A stretch of DNA of 44,527 nucleotides from Ignavibacteriota bacterium (GTDB lineage: Bacteria > Bacteroidota > Ignavibacteria > UBA10030 > UBA6906). Location: contig PMJR01000073.1 of assembly GCA_003158475.1 (NCBI GenBank), forward strand, positions 1 through 44,527. Reading direction: 5' to 3'. The position numbers and the translations under genes were made by a program. Positions 43,686 through 44,527 of this stretch are shown here, piece after piece (the first letter of the stretch is position 1; every line of letters begins with the position of its first letter). The notes under the pieces were generated by a model. The model did no database searches and was not told the DNA's origin. It was given only the letters and a program-made list of their open reading frames with translations.

Positions 43686-44507
43686 ATGAGCACGGCACAG
43701 AAGACATCCGCACGCGTCGTGACGACAAAAACCGTGATGACGATGAAACGTGCCGGGGAGAAGATCGCGATGCTCACGGCCTACGATTTTCTTACGGCCA
43801 GGTACCTCGATCAGGTGGGGATCGACATCATCCTTGTCGGGGATTCGGTCGGCAACGTCGTGCAGGGTCACGAGACAACGCTCCCTGTCACCGTGGATGA
43901 CATGATCTATCACGCCAAGGCCGTCAAGCGCGCCGTGAAGAACGCCCTGATCGTCGTGGATATGCCCTTCATGTCGTACCAGAACACCATCGAGGAGGCC
44001 GTGCGGAATTGCGGGCGGGTCATGAAGGAGGTCGGCGTGGGCGCCGTGAAGCTGGAAGGGGGGGAGTATGTTGCCGGGATCGTCAGGCATCTCGTGAAGA
44101 TAGGCATTCCGGTGATGGGACACCTCGGACTCACGCCGCAGGCGATCAACCGGTTCGGGACGTACGAGGTGCGGGCGCAGGACAAACATGAGGCCGCACA
44201 GCTCCTCCGCGATGCGAAGATACTCTCGGATGCCGGGGTTTTTTCCGTGGTGCTCGAAAAGATACCGGCCGGGCTGGCGCGGAAGGTGACGGCGGCGATC
44301 TCCGTCCCCACGATCGGCATCGGCGCCGGACCCCACTGTGACGGACAGGTGCTGGTGGTGCACGACATGCTCGGCCTTACCGAGGAATTCAGACCCCGGT
44401 TCGTGCGGCGGTATTCGGAGATGGCGGATACGATGCGTGGAGCGTTCCGGCGCTACATCAGCGACGTGAAATCGAAGCAATTCCCTACGATGAAAGAAAG
44501 CTATTAG
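43686..44507 (+). CDS. panB: Ketopantoate hydroxymethyltransferase PanB
   Basis: A 273-residue TIM-barrel enzyme making ketopantoate for pantothenate and CoA. Family motifs: [60 protein letters not shown] and [23 protein letters not shown] 43686 has GAGGGA upstream; the track starts inside the previous gene. panC is not in the window, which ends 20 bases later. Confidence 0.97.
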   Translation: MSTAQKTSARVVTTKTVMTMKRAGEKIAMLTAYDFLTARYLDQVGIDIILVGDSVGNVVQGHETTLPVTVDDMIYHAKAVKRAVKNALIVVDMPFMSYQNTIEEAVRNCGRVMKEVGVGAVKLEGGEYVAGIVRHLVKIGIPVMGHLGLTPQAINRFGTYEVRAQDKHEAAQLLRDAKILSDAGVFSVVLEKIPAGLARKVTAAISVPTIGIGAGPHCDGQVLVVHDMLGLTEEFRPRFVRRYSEMADTMRGAFRRYISDVKSKQFPTMKESY

Positions 44508-44527
44508 TAACTATGTTGCAACGTAGT

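Noticed and set aside
1-44527. CRISPR arrays, insertion sequences, prophage, toxin-antitoxin or defence systems
   Set aside because: No regularly spaced direct repeats, transposase, integrase, terminal inverted repeats or recognisable defence genes were found on reading both strands.

Overview
The window is a 44.5 kb stretch of ordinary bacterial chromosome, GC-rich apart from an AT-rich first ~500 bases. It most resembles the Bacteroidota/Chlorobiota/Ignavibacteriota (FCB) group. Reasons: a fused LpxC-FabZ gene inside a uppS-bamA-Skp-Skp-lpxD-lpxC/fabZ-lpxA run, a three-gene succinate dehydrogenase with a single five-helix cytochrome b subunit, an LpxH-type Gram-negative envelope, and promoters that fit TTG-N20-TAnnTT (compatible with the Bacteroidota -33/-7 pattern and with a sigma-70 17-bp spacer). 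This placement is inference; no rRNA is present.

Layout. 1-460: an AT-rich stretch with a possible structured RNA carrying RNase P-like blocks, a strong hairpin, and tRNA-Leu(CAG) on the minus strand. 759-4150 (+): a secreted protein of unknown function, an untracked 56-aa membrane protein, a CoA-binding-fold protein and an APC permease with a cytosolic tail. 4302-5108: three small hypothetical genes. 11070-5234 (-): a metal-chelate/B12-type ABC ATPase, nusB, an MFS exporter, lpxH and a class A PBP. 16316-11254 (-): two paralogous, soluble, multi-PAS hybrid histidine kinases that overlap each other. 23529-16498 (-): a 1209-aa TPR protein, a proline-rich 464-aa protein, obg and a BtuC/FecCD permease, all overlapping or nearly so. 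28080-23600 (-): sdhC, sdhA, sdhB and a GT-C-like membrane protein. 31187-28190 (-): ybaB, recR, two related lipoproteins and ftsX. 32242-31373 (-): a coiled-coil lipoprotein. 34929-32460 (-): a NarX-like membrane kinase with a NarL-type regulator. 35207-44507 (+): uppS, bamA, two Skp-like chaperones, lpxD, lpxC/fabZ, lpxA, a LipM/LplA-type protein and panB.

How the parts work together. Envelope construction dominates: UppS supplies the lipid carrier for peptidoglycan, the PBP polymerises and cross-links it, LpxA/LpxC/LpxD/LpxH make lipid A, FabZ supplies acyl chains, BamA and the Skp-like proteins assemble outer-membrane proteins, and FtsX links division to wall hydrolysis. Signalling genes (three kinases, one DNA-binding regulator) lie between housekeeping operons. 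No mobile element, CRISPR array, phage or obvious defence island was seen.

The most useful non-gene result is a consistent promoter pattern: nine sites in front of separate transcription units have TTG, exactly 20 bases, then TA. It defines operon boundaries, predicts an almost leaderless mRNA for the giant TPR protein, and supports small genes. Gene starts were revised from the ORF track wherever an upstream stop, ribosome-binding site or signal peptide indicated a different codon.
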